From Pseudomonas putida (GTDB lineage Bacteria > Pseudomonadota > Gammaproteobacteria > Pseudomonadales > Pseudomonadaceae): 64,000 nucleotides of DNA. The notes beneath the pieces were generated by a model. That model was given only the letters and a program-made list of their open reading frames with translations. It did not search any database and had not been told where the DNA came from. The stretch spans positions 186,001-250,000 of the forward strand of contig NZ_JANHLC010000003.1 in assembly GCF_028682395.1 (NCBI RefSeq). Direction: 5' to 3'. Positions 55,700 through 63,933 of this stretch are shown here, piece after piece. Position numbers and translations under genes: made by a program. Each line of letters starts with the position of its first letter. The stretch's first letter is position 1.

Positions 55700-56361
55700 G
55701 CAGGGCCGGCTTGCATCGAAATCGCTTCATCATCGTCTGCATTGCGCTGCAAAGCCTGGTGATCGTGTGGCTGGCCGGACTGCATTGGAGCCATCACGGG
55801 CTGCGGCAACAGACCGGTGCATTCAATGCCGAACAGCTCTCTCAGGTAACCCAGGACCAGGCCGAGCTCTCAACCCGTACCAACACCCTTGAAAGCCGCC
55901 TGGACGCCTACGCAAACGACCCGCGCTTTGCAGCGTTGTCTGCCCTGCAATCGGAGACCAGTGAGCACTCTCAAACACTGAGCAGCCTGCACGATGAACT
56001 CGCCGGGCTCAGGTTTCTCGTCGAAACCCAGATCAGCGAACTGGAAAACCGGATCGGCCAACTCCAGCATCAGCACAACCAGGCCACGCAGTCGAAAGTC
56101 GCCGCCCAGCCGGCGGGCCGCCCAACCGCCAGTTCCAACAAAGTCCGGCAGCCGCCCTTCAGCCTGGTCGGCCTCGAAACGCGTGCCGGCGAAACCTTTG
56201 CCGCGCTCGCCCCTCGGGGTGCAAGCCGGCTGGATGAACTTCGTCTGATCAAGACCGGCGAACACTTCGACGACTGGCGTCTGCTCAGGATCGAACCCAA
56301 CGGCAAGGCGGTTTTTTCCGTCGATGGCCGGACCCACACTGTCGGCATGCATCAGCCATGA
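55696..56361 (+). CDS. ICE membrane protein with coiled coil
   Basis: 221 residues: one N-terminal helix (FIIVCIALQSLVIVWLAGLH), a coiled coil (about 40-135; LETQISELENRIGQLQHQHN), and a C-terminal domain (VGLETRAGETFAALAPRGAS, DWRLLRIEPNGKAVFSVDGR) reminiscent of PilP or type IV secretion accessory domains. It overlaps both neighbours by 4 bases, so it is part of the transfer operon. Confidence 0.78.
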   Translation: MSRAGLHRNRFIIVCIALQSLVIVWLAGLHWSHHGLRQQTGAFNAEQLSQVTQDQAELSTRTNTLESRLDAYANDPRFAALSALQSETSEHSQTLSSLHDELAGLRFLVETQISELENRIGQLQHQHNQATQSKVAAQPAGRPTASSNKVRQPPFSLVGLETRAGETFAALAPRGASRLDELRLIKTGEHFDDWRLLRIEPNGKAVFSVDGRTHTVGMHQP

Positions 56362-57068
56362 CTGCCAGGCGCCTGCTTCCCTTGCTGCTGTTGATGGTCG
56401 GCATTTCCTTCCAGGGCATGGCCCAGGGACCGACTGCCTCCTCATCCACCCAGGACACCACCACCGTCGAGCTGACCGCAGCCGAGCAACAACAGGCCCG
56501 TCAGTGGCAACTCACGGCAACCGAGTGGCTGAAGTACAAAACCCTGAAGGCCGGTCCACGCGGCATCTGGTCGCCGCAGCTCGATCCGCTGACCACCCTG
56601 GGCGTCAGTGCCACCGACGATCAAAGCCGCCGACGCTATGCCGAGTTGCTGGTGCGCCAGGAACTGCGGCGGGTCGAAGGCGAAATAGCCTTTCAGAAAG
56701 CCTATGACGAAGCCTTTGCCCGCCTGACACCCGGCGTGCTGCCGATTGTCCACGGTCCTGCAGCTCCCGCCAGCGATCAACGCCTGGCGCTGTTTGTCGG
56801 CCCGGACTGCCCACGCTGCGACACCGTTGTACAAGACCTGATCCGGCAGGGCCGCCACCTGGATATCTATAGAGTCGCGACCCAAGGCGATGATCGGAAG
56901 ATTCGGGCCTGGGCCGATAGCATCGGCATTCCCGCACAGAAGGTGCGCTCCCGCGCGATCACGCTGAACCATGATCAGGGCCGCTGGTTTCGGCTGACGG
57001 GCATGGCCGGCGTGCTGCCGGGCGCGTACACCCAGGAGGCCGGCCAATGGCGACCCGTACCGCTGTAA
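56358..57068 (+). CDS. ICE protein, PFL_4693 family (TIGR03759-like)
   Basis: 236 residues with a signal peptide (LLPLLLLMVGISFQGMA). ARQWQLTATEWLKYKTLKAG then PRGIWSPQLDPLTTLG is the family start. The C-terminal half has a thioredoxin-like CxxC (LFVGPDCPRCDTVVQDLIRQ), suggesting a periplasmic disulfide role in assembling the conjugation machine. The next gene overlaps by 22 bases. Confidence 0.87.
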   Translation: MTARRLLPLLLLMVGISFQGMAQGPTASSSTQDTTTVELTAAEQQQARQWQLTATEWLKYKTLKAGPRGIWSPQLDPLTTLGVSATDDQSRRRYAELLVRQELRRVEGEIAFQKAYDEAFARLTPGVLPIVHGPAAPASDQRLALFVGPDCPRCDTVVQDLIRQGRHLDIYRVATQGDDRKIRAWADSIGIPAQKVRSRAITLNHDQGRWFRLTGMAGVLPGAYTQEAGQWRPVPL

Positions 57069-57499
57069 CCGCTGGCCTCCTGGGCGTGCTGGTCGCCTTG
57101 AGTAGCCCGCGTCTTCCCGCCCAGCCCCCACCGCCCACGCCGGGCCTCCCGCGCGCAACGGCCATCACCACGGCCGATATGCTGCCGGTGGTCAGCCCCG
57201 GCCTGACACCGGGCCTCGTGAAGTCGCGCGCAATTCGCTTAGTCGGGCTGATCAGCCCGCTGTTTCTGGTGGGTGATGATCTGTTGTCGTTGGAGTGGCT
57301 GGCCCGTCATCAACCCCATCTGCAAAGGCTCGGCGCCATCGGCTGGGCCGTGAATGTCGCCGACCGCGAAGGGCTGGAGCGCTTGCGCCAGGCGGCCGGC
57401 GGACTCGCGGTGCTACCGATCCCGGGCGACGACCTGGCCAGTCGCCTGACCCTGCAGCATTACCCCGCCTTGATCACTGCCTCACGTATCGAGCAGTAA
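57047..57499 (+). CDS. ICE protein, PFL_4695 family (TIGR03765-like)
   Basis: 150 residues, signal peptide, then Pro-rich stretch and the conserved TPGLVKSRAIRLVGLISPLF and VADREGLERLRQAAGGL core. In PFGI-1-class elements a lytic transglycosylase (PFL_4694-type) separates this gene from the preceding one; here they overlap, so that gene is missing. Confidence 0.85.
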   Translation: MATRTAVTAGLLGVLVALSSPRLPAQPPPPTPGLPRATAITTADMLPVVSPGLTPGLVKSRAIRLVGLISPLFLVGDDLLSLEWLARHQPHLQRLGAIGWAVNVADREGLERLRQAAGGLAVLPIPGDDLASRLTLQHYPALITASRIEQ

Positions 57500-57503
57500 C
57501 GCC

Positions 57504-59648
57504 ATGGCCAGAACCCACGTGATCGAAGCGCTGCTGCGCCCACCGGTCGAGCTCTATACCAGCCTCACCAGCCTGACCTGCGCCTCCCTGTGCCTGTTCG
57601 CCCCCTGGTCGGTGGCCTTGACGCCCAGCATCGGCCTGGGCATGGCCGTGGCCTTTGTTCTGCTGGCCTATCAGCGCTTTCGCGAGGCCCTGGAAGTGCT
57701 GATCTACCAGCGCAATATCCGCCGCCTGCCACGTTATGCGATGAGCAGCCGCCAGGTGCCGGTCAGTTGCAGCACGCTGTTTGTCGGCAAGGGATTTCTC
57801 TGGGAGCAGAAACACACCCAGCGTCTGTACAGCAGCCAGCGCCCGGAAGTCGCACGCTACATCCATCCGGGAAACCTTTATCGCGCCGCACGCCATCTGG
57901 AACGCCATCTCGACCGCGAAGGCACGCGCTGGCTGCCCGAGGCCGTCGCCCGCACACTGCGCAATGCCCTGAGCCGGGACAGCGTGCTGAATCCCGTGCG
58001 TCCGCTGCCAGCGGTGGGCGGCTCGGCGATTCTTCACGGTCTGGAGCCCAACGAGGAAAACGTCGAGATCCCGCTGGGCGAACGGGTCGGCCACACGCTG
58101 GTCCAGGGCACCACCCGCGTCGGCAAAACCCGCCTGGCCGAGCTGTTCTTGACTCAGGATATCCGCCGTCGCCACTCAACCGAGCAGGGTTCGGAGCATG
58201 AGGTGGTGATTGTCTTCGACCCCAAGGGCGATGCCGACCTGCTGCTGCGCATGTACGCCGAAGCCCGCCGGGCCGGGCGGCTGGACAGCTTCTACCTGTT
58301 CCACCTGGGCTGGCCGCACATCTCAGCACGCTACAACGCCATCGGCCGCTTCGGGCGCATTTCGGAAGTTGCGTCGCGCATTGCCGGCCAACTGGCGGGG
58401 GAAGGCAGCAATGCCGCGTTCAAGGAGTTCGCCTGGCGTTTCGTCAATATCATTGCCCGGGCCCGCAATGAGCTGGGGCAGCGGCCGGACTACATGATGA
58501 TTGCCCGCGACGTGATCAATATCGACGAGCTGTTCGTGGAATACGCCCGCAGTTTTTTCGCCCGCCAGGACCCGCGGGCCTGGGATCATATCGTTGCAAT
58601 CGAGGGCGGGCTCAACGACAAGAACACCCCACGCGCCATGCAGGGTCGGGACAAACGCGTGGTGGCGATCGAGCAGTATCTGGCGCAGATGAAGATCCAC
58701 GACCCGGTGATGGACGGCCTGCGCTCCGCTGTGCGCTATGACCGCACCTACTTCGACAAGATCGTCGCCTCTCTGCTGCCGTTGCTGGAGAAACTCACCT
58801 CGGGCAAGGTTGCGCAGCTGCTGACCCCGGACTACAGCGATCTGGAGGATCCGCGGCCGATCTTCGATTGGCAGCAGGTCATCCGCAAGCGCGGGATCGT
58901 CTACGTCGGCCTCGACGCCCTCAGCGATGCCGAAGTGGCTTCTGCCGTGGGCAATTCGATGTTTGCCGATCTGGTTTCGGTGGCCGGGCATATCTACAAG
59001 CACGGCATCGACGATGGCCTTCCTGGGGACCGGTGCGCCAAGGTCGCGATCAACCTGCACTGCGATGAATTCAACGAACTGATGGGCGAGGAATTCATCC
59101 CCTTGATCAACAAGGGTGGCGGCGCCGGTATGCAAGTCACGGCTTATACCCAGACCCTGAGCGACATCGAAGCCCGCCTGGGCAACCGGGCCAAGGCCGG
59201 GCAGGTGATCGGCAATTTCAACACCCTGATCATGCTGCGCGTGCGCGAGACCGCCACGGCCGAGCTGCTGACCCGGCAACTGCCCAAGGTCGAAGTGCAC
59301 ACCACCACCCTGGTGTCCGGGGCCACGGACTCCTCGGACCCTTCCAGCGCCACTGACTTCACGTCCAGCACCCAGGACCGGGTCAGCTCGGTCAGCGTGC
59401 CGATGATCGAACCGTCCGCCATTGTTCGTCTACCCAAGGGCCAGGCCTTTGCCCTGCTTGAAGGCGGCCAGTTGTGGAAAATCCGCATGCCCCTGCCAGC
59501 CGCCGACGCCGACGAGCTGGTGCCGGCAAGCCTGGCCCAGCTTGCCAGCTCCATGCGCCGTAACTACCGCACCAGCGAGCAGTGGTGGCATGGCACGGCG
59601 CTGCCCGAACAGCGCGACCCGCCCGATGCCCCGCAGGACGACCACTGA
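57504..59648 (+). CDS. traD: Conjugative coupling protein TraD (SXT/TOL type)
   Basis: 714-residue VirD4-like ATPase that links the relaxosome to the type IV secretion channel. Two N-terminal helices (about 18-55), Walker A VQGTTRVGKTRLAELFL, then VIVFDPKGDADLL, Walker B INLHCDEFNELMGEE and arginine-finger region AYTQTLSDIEARLGNRAKAG. Full family length, no frameshift seen. It overlaps the next gene by one base. Confidence 0.93.
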   Translation: MARTHVIEALLRPPVELYTSLTSLTCASLCLFAPWSVALTPSIGLGMAVAFVLLAYQRFREALEVLIYQRNIRRLPRYAMSSRQVPVSCSTLFVGKGFLWEQKHTQRLYSSQRPEVARYIHPGNLYRAARHLERHLDREGTRWLPEAVARTLRNALSRDSVLNPVRPLPAVGGSAILHGLEPNEENVEIPLGERVGHTLVQGTTRVGKTRLAELFLTQDIRRRHSTEQGSEHEVVIVFDPKGDADLLLRMYAEARRAGRLDSFYLFHLGWPHISARYNAIGRFGRISEVASRIAGQLAGEGSNAAFKEFAWRFVNIIARARNELGQRPDYMMIARDVINIDELFVEYARSFFARQDPRAWDHIVAIEGGLNDKNTPRAMQGRDKRVVAIEQYLAQMKIHDPVMDGLRSAVRYDRTYFDKIVASLLPLLEKLTSGKVAQLLTPDYSDLEDPRPIFDWQQVIRKRGIVYVGLDALSDAEVASAVGNSMFADLVSVAGHIYKHGIDDGLPGDRCAKVAINLHCDEFNELMGEEFIPLINKGGGAGMQVTAYTQTLSDIEARLGNRAKAGQVIGNFNTLIMLRVRETATAELLTRQLPKVEVHTTTLVSGATDSSDPSSATDFTSSTQDRVSSVSVPMIEPSAIVRLPKGQAFALLEGGQLWKIRMPLPAADADELVPASLAQLASSMRRNYRTSEQWWHGTALPEQRDPPDAPQDDH

Positions 59649-60388
59649 TGGCCGATCACAGCAACGCTCAACCCAGTCGGGCCGTTGTGAAGGAGGATCC
59701 GCGCGGCCTCGCGGCGGTTTTCCACACGTTCAAAACTGCCCTGTTTGTACTGGCGGGCTCGCTGCTGCTGAGCCTGATCATTGAATGGATCGGCATCGCG
59801 CTGCTCTGGCCGGAACAGGGCTACCGCCACAGCCAGGACATGCTCGAGGCCGAACTGGGTTGGCTGTCTCGGGACTTCACCCGCAGCCTGCTGCACGCCG
59901 ACCCCGTGCAGGCTGCGCAATATTTGATCGCCACGGCCTATGAACTGCTCTTCGTGAAGAGCGGCTTTATCGACTTTGTTCAGGCAGCCCGGACACCACC
60001 CGCCGATGCGCCACGCTGGCAGCGCTACAGCTTCCGGCTGTTTCGTACCCTGGAAAATTATCTGCTGGCGACGATCTACGTCACCCTGACCTTCCTGGTA
60101 CGACTGGTCATTTTGTCCCTTACCCTGCCGTTGTTCGCCATGGCCGCCTTGACGGGCTTTGTCGACGGTTTGGTGCGCCGAGATCTGCGGCGCTTCGGCG
60201 CCGGCCGCGAGTCCGGCTTCGTCTACCACCATGCCAAGCGCGCCATCGGGCCGCTGTTCTTCTCGGCCTGGATCATCTACCTCTCGTTGCCGTTTTCCCT
60301 GCACCCCAACTGGATCCTGCTGCCCTGCGCCATGCTGCTGGGCCTGGCCATCTCGATTGCCGCCGGGTCTTTCAAGAAATACCTCTGA
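59648..60388 (+). CDS. ICE membrane protein, PFL_4697 family (TIGR03747-like)
   Basis: 246 residues; ATG at 59648 overlaps the traD TGA. Four or so hydrophobic helices (LFVLAGSLLLSLIIEWIGIA, YLLATIYVTLTFLVRLVILS, ending IAAGSFKKYL). The motif FVDGLVRRDLRRFGAGRESG then FVYHHAKR is the family hallmark. It always follows traD in this ICE class and probably partners it. Confidence 0.9.
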   Translation: MADHSNAQPSRAVVKEDPRGLAAVFHTFKTALFVLAGSLLLSLIIEWIGIALLWPEQGYRHSQDMLEAELGWLSRDFTRSLLHADPVQAAQYLIATAYELLFVKSGFIDFVQAARTPPADAPRWQRYSFRLFRTLENYLLATIYVTLTFLVRLVILSLTLPLFAMAALTGFVDGLVRRDLRRFGAGRESGFVYHHAKRAIGPLFFSAWIIYLSLPFSLHPNWILLPCAMLLGLAISIAAGSFKKYL

Positions 60389-60407
60389 TCATCCGCGAGG
60401 CCCCGTT

Positions 60408-60722
60408 ATGCCGACCTTCGAACATACCGCCACCTTTATCCCTGTGGATTATCAATCGGTACACGAAGGCCGATGGCTCTTTAGACGCGAATCGCCCTTG
60501 CCGGTCAGGCCCGATATCGAAGCCTTTCTGCAGACTGCACACGCGCCCGGCATGCTGGCCGGCATGGGCCGCCAAGGCTGGGAACTGGTCAGCGTCCAAG
60601 TCCTGCTCAGAGGGGTACATAGCGGCCCGACGGGCAGCGAGGCGGGCGGGGGCTCAGTCGGCTATGCCCTGACGGCGGGGTTCTGTTGCTTCTGGCAACG
60701 CCCATGCAACACAGGTCGTTAG
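60408..60722 (+). CDS. Small hypothetical protein, DUF4177-like
   Basis: 104 residues starting 19 bases after the previous stop. GMGRQGWELVSVQVLL and the terminal FCCFWQRP resemble the short GWELVSV...FKRP pattern of DUF4177 proteins. The normal ICE backbone would continue with RAQPRD-type and TIGR03758-type genes, which are not found. Confidence 0.6.
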   Translation: MPTFEHTATFIPVDYQSVHEGRWLFRRESPLPVRPDIEAFLQTAHAPGMLAGMGRQGWELVSVQVLLRGVHSGPTGSEAGGGSVGYALTAGFCCFWQRPCNTGR

Positions 60723-60808
60723 CTCGGCCTAACAGGGCACCGGGGCTGCTGCCTGCGTGAGGTTCTGGATCAGAGACGGGGGGCGAATCCCCATTCTCTA
60801 TAGACGTC

Positions 60809-61120
60809 TCACCCCGCCAGCACATCCCTAAAAACATCTGGCCGCAACGCAGCGATATGCAACAGCGAGCGTGCGGCACCAGAGGGCGATCGACGGCCCT
60901 GTTCCCATTCCTGAAGCGTACGCACCGACACCCCTAGCAACTGGGCGAACTGCGGTTGAGACAACCCTGTCTTGCTACGAGCTTCGGCTGCTTCGGTGAC
61001 TTCGACTGTGTGCACTTCGCCGTGGCGGCCAGCTTTGACATCGATGATGGCGGCCAGCAGTTCTTCGCCGAGGTTGCGTTTGGCATCACGAGCCAAGAGC
61101 TCTTTTTCAGTCATGGGCAT
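60809..61120 (-). CDS. HTH-type antitoxin (HigA/NadS-like)
   Basis: 103 residues: helical N-terminus (LGEELLAAIIDVKAGRHGEV) then an XRE HTH (GLSQPQFAQLLGVSVRTLQE and WEQGRRSPSGAARSLL). AAGGAG sits nine bases ahead of the ATG at 61120. This is the reversed-order TA type, toxin gene first; its toxin partner upstream is only a remnant. Confidence 0.85.
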   Translation of the reverse strand: MPMTEKELLARDAKRNLGEELLAAIIDVKAGRHGEVHTVEVTEAAEARSKTGLSQPQFAQLLGVSVRTLQEWEQGRRSPSGAARSLLHIAALRPDVFRDVLAG

Positions 61121-61205
61121 GATTCATCTCCTTTGCGATTTTGCGCAGGATATACGGTGGTATGTTCTCGGTGACCCCTTTGCCGTAGATCAGCAGGGCA
61201 ACCAA
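61107..61205 (-). pseudogene. RelE/HigB-type toxin remnant (C-terminus only)
   Basis: Reading the minus strand, the last 33 codons before the TGA at 61107-61109 encode a toxin tail: VALLIYGKGVTENIPPYIL then RKIAKEMNHAHD, typical of RelE-like toxins paired with such HTH antitoxins. Upstream the similarity stops and the frame closes at a TAG (61278-61280), with no ATG. The stop overlaps the antitoxin start, preserving the original operon junction. Confidence 0.72.
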
Positions 61206-61386
61206 CGCACCACTGGCATGTTGCGCGGTGCTGATCCGGCAGTTAAGCACGCTCGAAACCCCGTCGATCGCGCCGATCTACAGCGCGTTTCGGCGGGCAT
61301 CGAGCATTACCTGAGCCCTTCCCGGGCCCTACCTCGGGACAGCAGGCTTCTGCACGGCCGGTACCGAATACGCAGGAGGTAGAGTT

Positions 61387-61941
61387 CTAGCTTTCGTCCT
61401 GCGCCAATGACCATCCGGCGACGTACAAAACATGCGACGGATCGTTCTGCTGCTGAGGGCTCGTGTGAGCATCCAATTTCACTTGGTCGCGTCTGGCTTT
61501 GGGCGAAGGTGGCAGGGTGCTTTCGATACCGAGGCCAATTTTTGGCGAAGCGTTCCAAGCCCTGATTGACTCGCTGGGTGTTGGCTTTGCTCTACGCAGA
61601 TCCTTTGCCAGATGACGTTCTGATTTGCTCGAGCCTTCCTGACGCCTCAAACGGCGCCGCTCTTTCTTGGCAAGCCGCAGAGCCGGCTTTGGAGTGATTG
61701 GACCTGGCTTTGGTTTGGCCTTTTCTACAAATGCAATGACGCGGGCGGCTAATGTCGCAAACCCTTCCTGCCCCTGAAGAGCAACCATTGCCTTGTACAG
61801 CACACAGTATTGCTGCCACTCACCATAGTCGGTGAAATCTTGACGATCCTTGCCTACGGAATAGATGTATCCATAGAGGCTTTTGGGAAGCCTCGCAGAC
61901 TCAATCTCACTGATTTTTTGAGCAAGAAACTCGCTGACCAT
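61387..61941 (-). CDS. Hypothetical protein downstream of hipA
   Basis: 184 residues. The N-terminal ~75 residues are ordered and helical (FLAQKISEIESARLPKSLYG, then YGEWQQYCVLYKAMVALQGQ), followed by a very basic stretch (LRLAKKERRRLRRQEGSSKS) and a disordered tail. No family recognised. It lies 41 bases after hipA on the same strand and may be a third gene of that operon; the basic segment suggests nucleic acid binding. Confidence 0.6.
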   Translation of the reverse strand: MVSEFLAQKISEIESARLPKSLYGYIYSVGKDRQDFTDYGEWQQYCVLYKAMVALQGQEGFATLAARVIAFVEKAKPKPGPITPKPALRLAKKERRRLRRQEGSSKSERHLAKDLRRAKPTPSESIRAWNASPKIGLGIESTLPPSPKARRDQVKLDAHTSPQQQNDPSHVLYVAGWSLAQDES

Positions 61942-61982
61942 TGATTTTTGCCTCCCTGCCCACCAGATGGCTTACGCCGATC

Positions 61983-63266
61983 CTACTTCTCGAAGTCTAC
62001 GTGCAGCTTATCTAGGACATTGAAGATGCCCTCCCCAGCCCTATGAGGGATCTTTAACCGGGTGAACACCATCTTCCACTGGGATAGTGCGGCAAGGGTC
62101 TGTTCAATGTACTCCTCAGCGTTGAGGTATTTGTAATCGCTACAAATCTCCATGATCCTTTTCCTGGTCGGCTTGCCCGGGCTGCGGCCACCGAAGTCAG
62201 TAGTGTGCTCACCCATGGCATTTGAGAACGTCAAATCATATGCGGGAGCCAGAACCCAGGTTTCTTTCTCACCAGGTTTCACAGGTTCATGGCAGAGGAA
62301 GGCAAAGTTTTTGGCATGGTCATCGTGATTGTGCGAAAGAGCATTGAAGATCATCAACCTGGCCATCTTCTCCACCTCCTTAGAACTCTTCGTCATCATC
62401 CAGGTGAGCTTCAGCAGGTTGGGATAGTCGATGGACGAGAGGGTACGGTAGTTGGCATACATGAGCGCCGATACAGTCATCATGTGTATCTTCAGGTCGC
62501 CGTTTCGATCAAACCGCTTGGTCGCGAAGAAGTTCTCAACCGTCCTGTCAGGCATCGTCATGTTCAGGATTCTCGACTCGGCCATCGCCACACCAGCATC
62601 TCTGGCCATTTCAGCATAGGCAAACTCAATCCCCCCGGTTTCAGCGGGTTCGTGCAAAGCCCTGAACTTCACGATCCAGTGCGCATAGCCTTCTGGAAGA
62701 GGCCCAAAAGCCGACATGGCATTCTCTCCGCCGGCAGAAAGGGCAACAATTGCCTTTGGCCGAGCACCGCCTGGAGAACCGCCGGCAAGCCGCAGTTTGG
62801 TGAGCACAACCGGGGTTTCACCCTGCTGCACGTCAATGGAAGCTTCGTAGAGCTGACAGAGGCTCACAGGACCGATCAGCTCTGTTTTTTCTGCTTTTGG
62901 CTGGTACTCAAAGGCCCCCATGCCTCGGTCACCGATATAGGCCAATCGGTCAAGTGCAGTGACGATGCGGTGTGTGCCCTCCCCGAAGGTGCTGTTAAAG
63001 AACCGGTCCATCAGCAACATACCCCAGCCATCTGGCAAAGAGTCGGCGAACGGCCCATGGAGCCCGTCGAAGAGACTCGTATCTTTAGCCAACTGCGGCT
63101 TGTCATCCCACTTCATCGTCCACGGGGATAAGTTGAATCCGGTCGCGAGCCAACCAGGATCGTAGGTGAAATAGATCCCCTTGCCTTCGGCTCTAAAGAG
63201 CTCTCCAACCTTGATACCGCCTTTGAAGACGGTAAGAGCGTCAATGTGTTTGAGCTCTTTTGACAT
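61983..63266 (-). CDS. hipA: HipA-type serine/threonine kinase toxin
   Basis: 427 residues, full family length. N-terminal coupling domain (ALTVFKGGIKVGELFRAEGK), then FADSLPDGWGMLLMDRFF, Gly-rich phosphate loop (LAGGSPGGARPKAIVAL), catalytic LSHNHDDHAKNFAFL and metal-binding LAPAYDLTFSNAMG. HipA kinases phosphorylate tRNA synthetases such as GltX and cause growth arrest. The ATG overlaps the hipB stop (TAATG). GC is lower than in the ICE backbone, suggesting cargo acquired separately. Confidence 0.93.
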   Translation of the reverse strand: MSKELKHIDALTVFKGGIKVGELFRAEGKGIYFTYDPGWLATGFNLSPWTMKWDDKPQLAKDTSLFDGLHGPFADSLPDGWGMLLMDRFFNSTFGEGTHRIVTALDRLAYIGDRGMGAFEYQPKAEKTELIGPVSLCQLYEASIDVQQGETPVVLTKLRLAGGSPGGARPKAIVALSAGGENAMSAFGPLPEGYAHWIVKFRALHEPAETGGIEFAYAEMARDAGVAMAESRILNMTMPDRTVENFFATKRFDRNGDLKIHMMTVSALMYANYRTLSSIDYPNLLKLTWMMTKSSKEVEKMARLMIFNALSHNHDDHAKNFAFLCHEPVKPGEKETWVLAPAYDLTFSNAMGEHTTDFGGRSPGKPTRKRIMEICSDYKYLNAEEYIEQTLAALSQWKMVFTRLKIPHRAGEGIFNVLDKLHVDFEK

Positions 63267-63553
63267 TACTTCATCCCTCGCTTGCGCTTGGCATTCTTCA
63301 ATTCTTCGTATGAATTGGGTTGCTCAGGCTTGAAGAGCCTGGTCACGGATGACAATTCATCGAGCGCGGTGGCCATCAGAATCAACGCCTCTAAAGTCAC
63401 AGTACCTGTCATCTCGAATCGTTTGATCGTCGACTCCGAAACCCCCGACCTCTCGGCAAGCGTCTTTCGGGACAGATTCTTCGAGAGGCGTAACGCTTTC
63501 GCATTTTTGCCGACCTCCCGAGCCACTTCAGCAGGTGAATAGAGCAGGTGCAT
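63266..63553 (-). CDS. hipB: HipB-like HTH antitoxin
   Basis: 95 residues from the ATG at 63553. HTH of the XRE type (LSRKTLAERSGVSESTIKRF) with flanking helices (VAREVGKNAKALRLSKN; LEALILMATALDELSSV). It precedes and overlaps hipA. Four palindromic sites lie upstream (63590-63739), as expected for a self-regulating antitoxin. Confidence 0.9.
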   Translation of the reverse strand: MHLLYSPAEVAREVGKNAKALRLSKNLSRKTLAERSGVSESTIKRFEMTGTVTLEALILMATALDELSSVTRLFKPEQPNSYEELKNAKRKRGMK

Positions 63554-63589
63554 GAATGACACGGCCTGGCCTCTCAGTATCTCGATAAT

Positions 63590-63739
63590 GTCTATATATG
63601 ACCAATTATAGCAAAAAATAGATCTATTAAGGTCACATATGACCATTATTAAGCATAGCCAACACCACGCAGATCCACATAAATGGTTGTATATGACCAT
63701 TATTAGAGAGAAACAGGCCGCAAAAGGTCACTTATGACC
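63590..63739 (-). promoter_or_regulatory. Four operator-like palindromes upstream of hipBA
   Basis: Sites of the form GGTCA-N4-TGACC: perfect copies GGTCACATATGACC (63631-63644) and GGTCACTTATGACC (63726-63739), imperfect copies GTCTATATATGACC (63590-63603) and GGTTGTATATGACC (63685-63698). Offsets are 41, 54 and 41 bases. Three are followed by (or near) AT-rich CATTATT/AATTATA that could be -10 boxes. Confidence 0.8.
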
Positions 63740-63933
63740 CTTTAAACTCTTGCGGCGTATGTCCAGGACAGGCAAACAAGCCGGCACCTACGACTTTAAG
63801 GCGCCGGTAATCCCCTCAGGCCCCTGAAAAAATCGAAGCCTAACTCTCCCCGCGCCCAGAATGATTTGCCTGTTCCGAGTGATTGAAACATGAACAAGTC
63901 TGTACCCCTCATTCACGTCCCGGGTACCGCTGC
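63740..63933. other. Spacer between hipBA operators and next ICE gene
   Basis: About 190 bases, no supported gene. Contains GCCGGCACC ... GGCGCCGG inverted element near 63781-63808. Confidence 0.4.
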
